Positions 63,639-64,000 of a stretch of DNA of 64,000 nt are shown piece after piece (the stretch's first letter is position 1; the number at the start of each line of letters is the position of its first letter). The notes below the pieces were generated by a model. That model made no database searches. It worked only from the letters and a program-made list of their open reading frames with translations, and was not told where the DNA came from. A program made the position numbers and the translations under genes. Source of the DNA: Lapidilactobacillus bayanensis (GTDB lineage: Bacteria; Bacillota; Bacilli; Lactobacillales; Lactobacillaceae); contig NZ_RHOX01000002.1 in the NCBI RefSeq assembly GCF_003946695.1, positions 62,001-126,000 of the forward strand, written 5' to 3'.

Positions 63639-63872
63639 TTATAAATCCTTAACTTTAACTTTTTCGACTTCGTAGCCTAACTTAGTAACAATGTCGCTTA
63701 ATTTTTCAGCATTAGTTTGACTATCATCAATATCTGCTTTAACTTTACCTGCGTTGAATAATACTTTGACTGTGCCAACACCAGGTTCAGCCTTAATTGC
63801 TGTTTCGATCTTTGTTAAACATGATGGGCAAGTTAGGGCATCTAATTGTAAAATTACTTTTTTATTCATCAT
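63639..63872 (-). CDS. Heavy-metal-associated (HMA) domain protein, CopZ-like
   Basis: 77 residues from ATG 63872, six nt after GAGG; an ATG at 63869 is also possible. The betaalphabetabetaalphabeta HMA fold carries the metal site in ALTCPSCLTKIE near residue 14. CPSC differs from the usual CxxC of CopZ (MxCxxC), as the first Met region is absent. It may bind copper or another thiophilic ion and hand it to a P-type ATPase not seen here, or serve the Dps-like partner. It is the first gene of an operon behind an FNR-type box. Confidence 0.88.
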   Translation of the reverse strand: MMNKKVILQLDALTCPSCLTKIETAIKAEPGVGTVKVLFNAGKVKADIDDSQTNAEKLSDIVTKLGYEVEKVKVKDL

Positions 63873-63900
63873 GAACAACCTCTTTTCATTTGATACTTAA

Positions 63901-63942
63901 AGTATAACTAATCTTCCGTTTTAAAAAATTGATTAATATCAA
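63901..63942 (-). promoter_or_regulatory. FNR/Flp-type box at -41.5 of the HMA-Dps-like operon
   Basis: TTGATTAATATCAA (63929-63942) matches TTGAT-N4-ATCAA exactly. The leftward -10 TATACT is at 63901-63906 and predicts a start near 63894, placing the box centre at -41.5, the class II activation position. The -35 is poor (ATTTTT), as expected for an activator-dependent promoter. Confidence 0.8.
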
Positions 63943-64000
63943 GTTTTGTTAAAATAAACTATTTTTCTTACTTTTTATTTTTAATACTAGTTTTAGTTAC

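Noticed and set aside
1-64000. CRISPR arrays, tRNA or rRNA genes, prophage or intact insertion sequences
   Set aside because: Looked for regular short repeats, cloverleaf-like CCA ends, transposase-like proteins and phage genes and saw none.

Overview
The window reads as a chromosomal segment of a low-to-moderate GC lactic acid bacterium (Lactobacillaceae). Pointers are the malolactic enzyme/malate permease/MleR cluster, an acetolactate synthase/decarboxylase pair, PepN aminopeptidases, ClpL, an Rgg-type regulator, a trehalose PTS with a GH65 phosphorylase plus beta-phosphoglucomutase, and many strong Rho-independent hairpins. A Loigolactobacillus-like genome is a guess from gene content only. 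I saw no rRNA, tRNA, CRISPR array, prophage or intact insertion sequence.

Layout. 1-4.2 kb: end of a HIT protein, then mleP-mleS divergent from mleR. 4.8-7.4 kb: Rgg-like regulator divergent from a fused ABC exporter. 7.7-12.3 kb: multicopper oxidase behind a perfect PerR-type box, a candidate structured small RNA, a split ThrE exporter, and several copies of a non-coding hairpin-bearing repeat. 12.3-15.4 kb: alsS-alsD divergent from a MarR regulator across two identical operators. 15.5-24.7 kb: Dus, two tandem pepN genes, a Tet(M)-like GTPase and a canonical Dps. 24.8-32.1 kb: ackA, a DUF1275 membrane protein, a nitroreductase, an NAD(P)-binding protein/Rrf2 operon, a GNAT protein, a frameshifted phzF and a TSUP permease. 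32.3-39.8 kb: clpL behind a small HTH gene, an MFS exporter, and an ABC exporter operon with its TetR regulator. 40-47.6 kb: CvpA, a HAD phosphatase, then the trehalose operon treR-EIIA-EIIBC-GH65-pgmB. 47.8-54.3 kb: a TipA-like MerR regulator, an N-terminally truncated DUF7916-type gene, manA, and a beta-glucoside block (GH1 enzyme, EIIC, GntR). 54.4-64 kb: a 39-residue CxCxCGHD ORF, a P-loop kinase next to an orphan GatD, a LysM/transglycosylase-like wall protein, GlcU, Prs, signal peptidase I, EF-P, an MFS protein and an HMA/Dps-like operon behind a perfect FNR-type box.

Several local circuits can be read directly from promoter geometry: MarR-alsSD, Rrf2 over a 38-bp dyad, TetR over an ABC operon, a MerR-type 19-bp-spacer promoter, an FNR-type box at -41.5, and a PerR-type box at the oxidase. 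Pseudogene-like lesions are phzF (frameshift), the DUF7916 gene (5' loss) and probably the NAD(P)-binding gene (late amber codon). The less explained items are the hairpin repeat family, the ~175-nt RNA candidate, the Dps-like protein lacking ferroxidase ligands, and the kinase-GatD pair.
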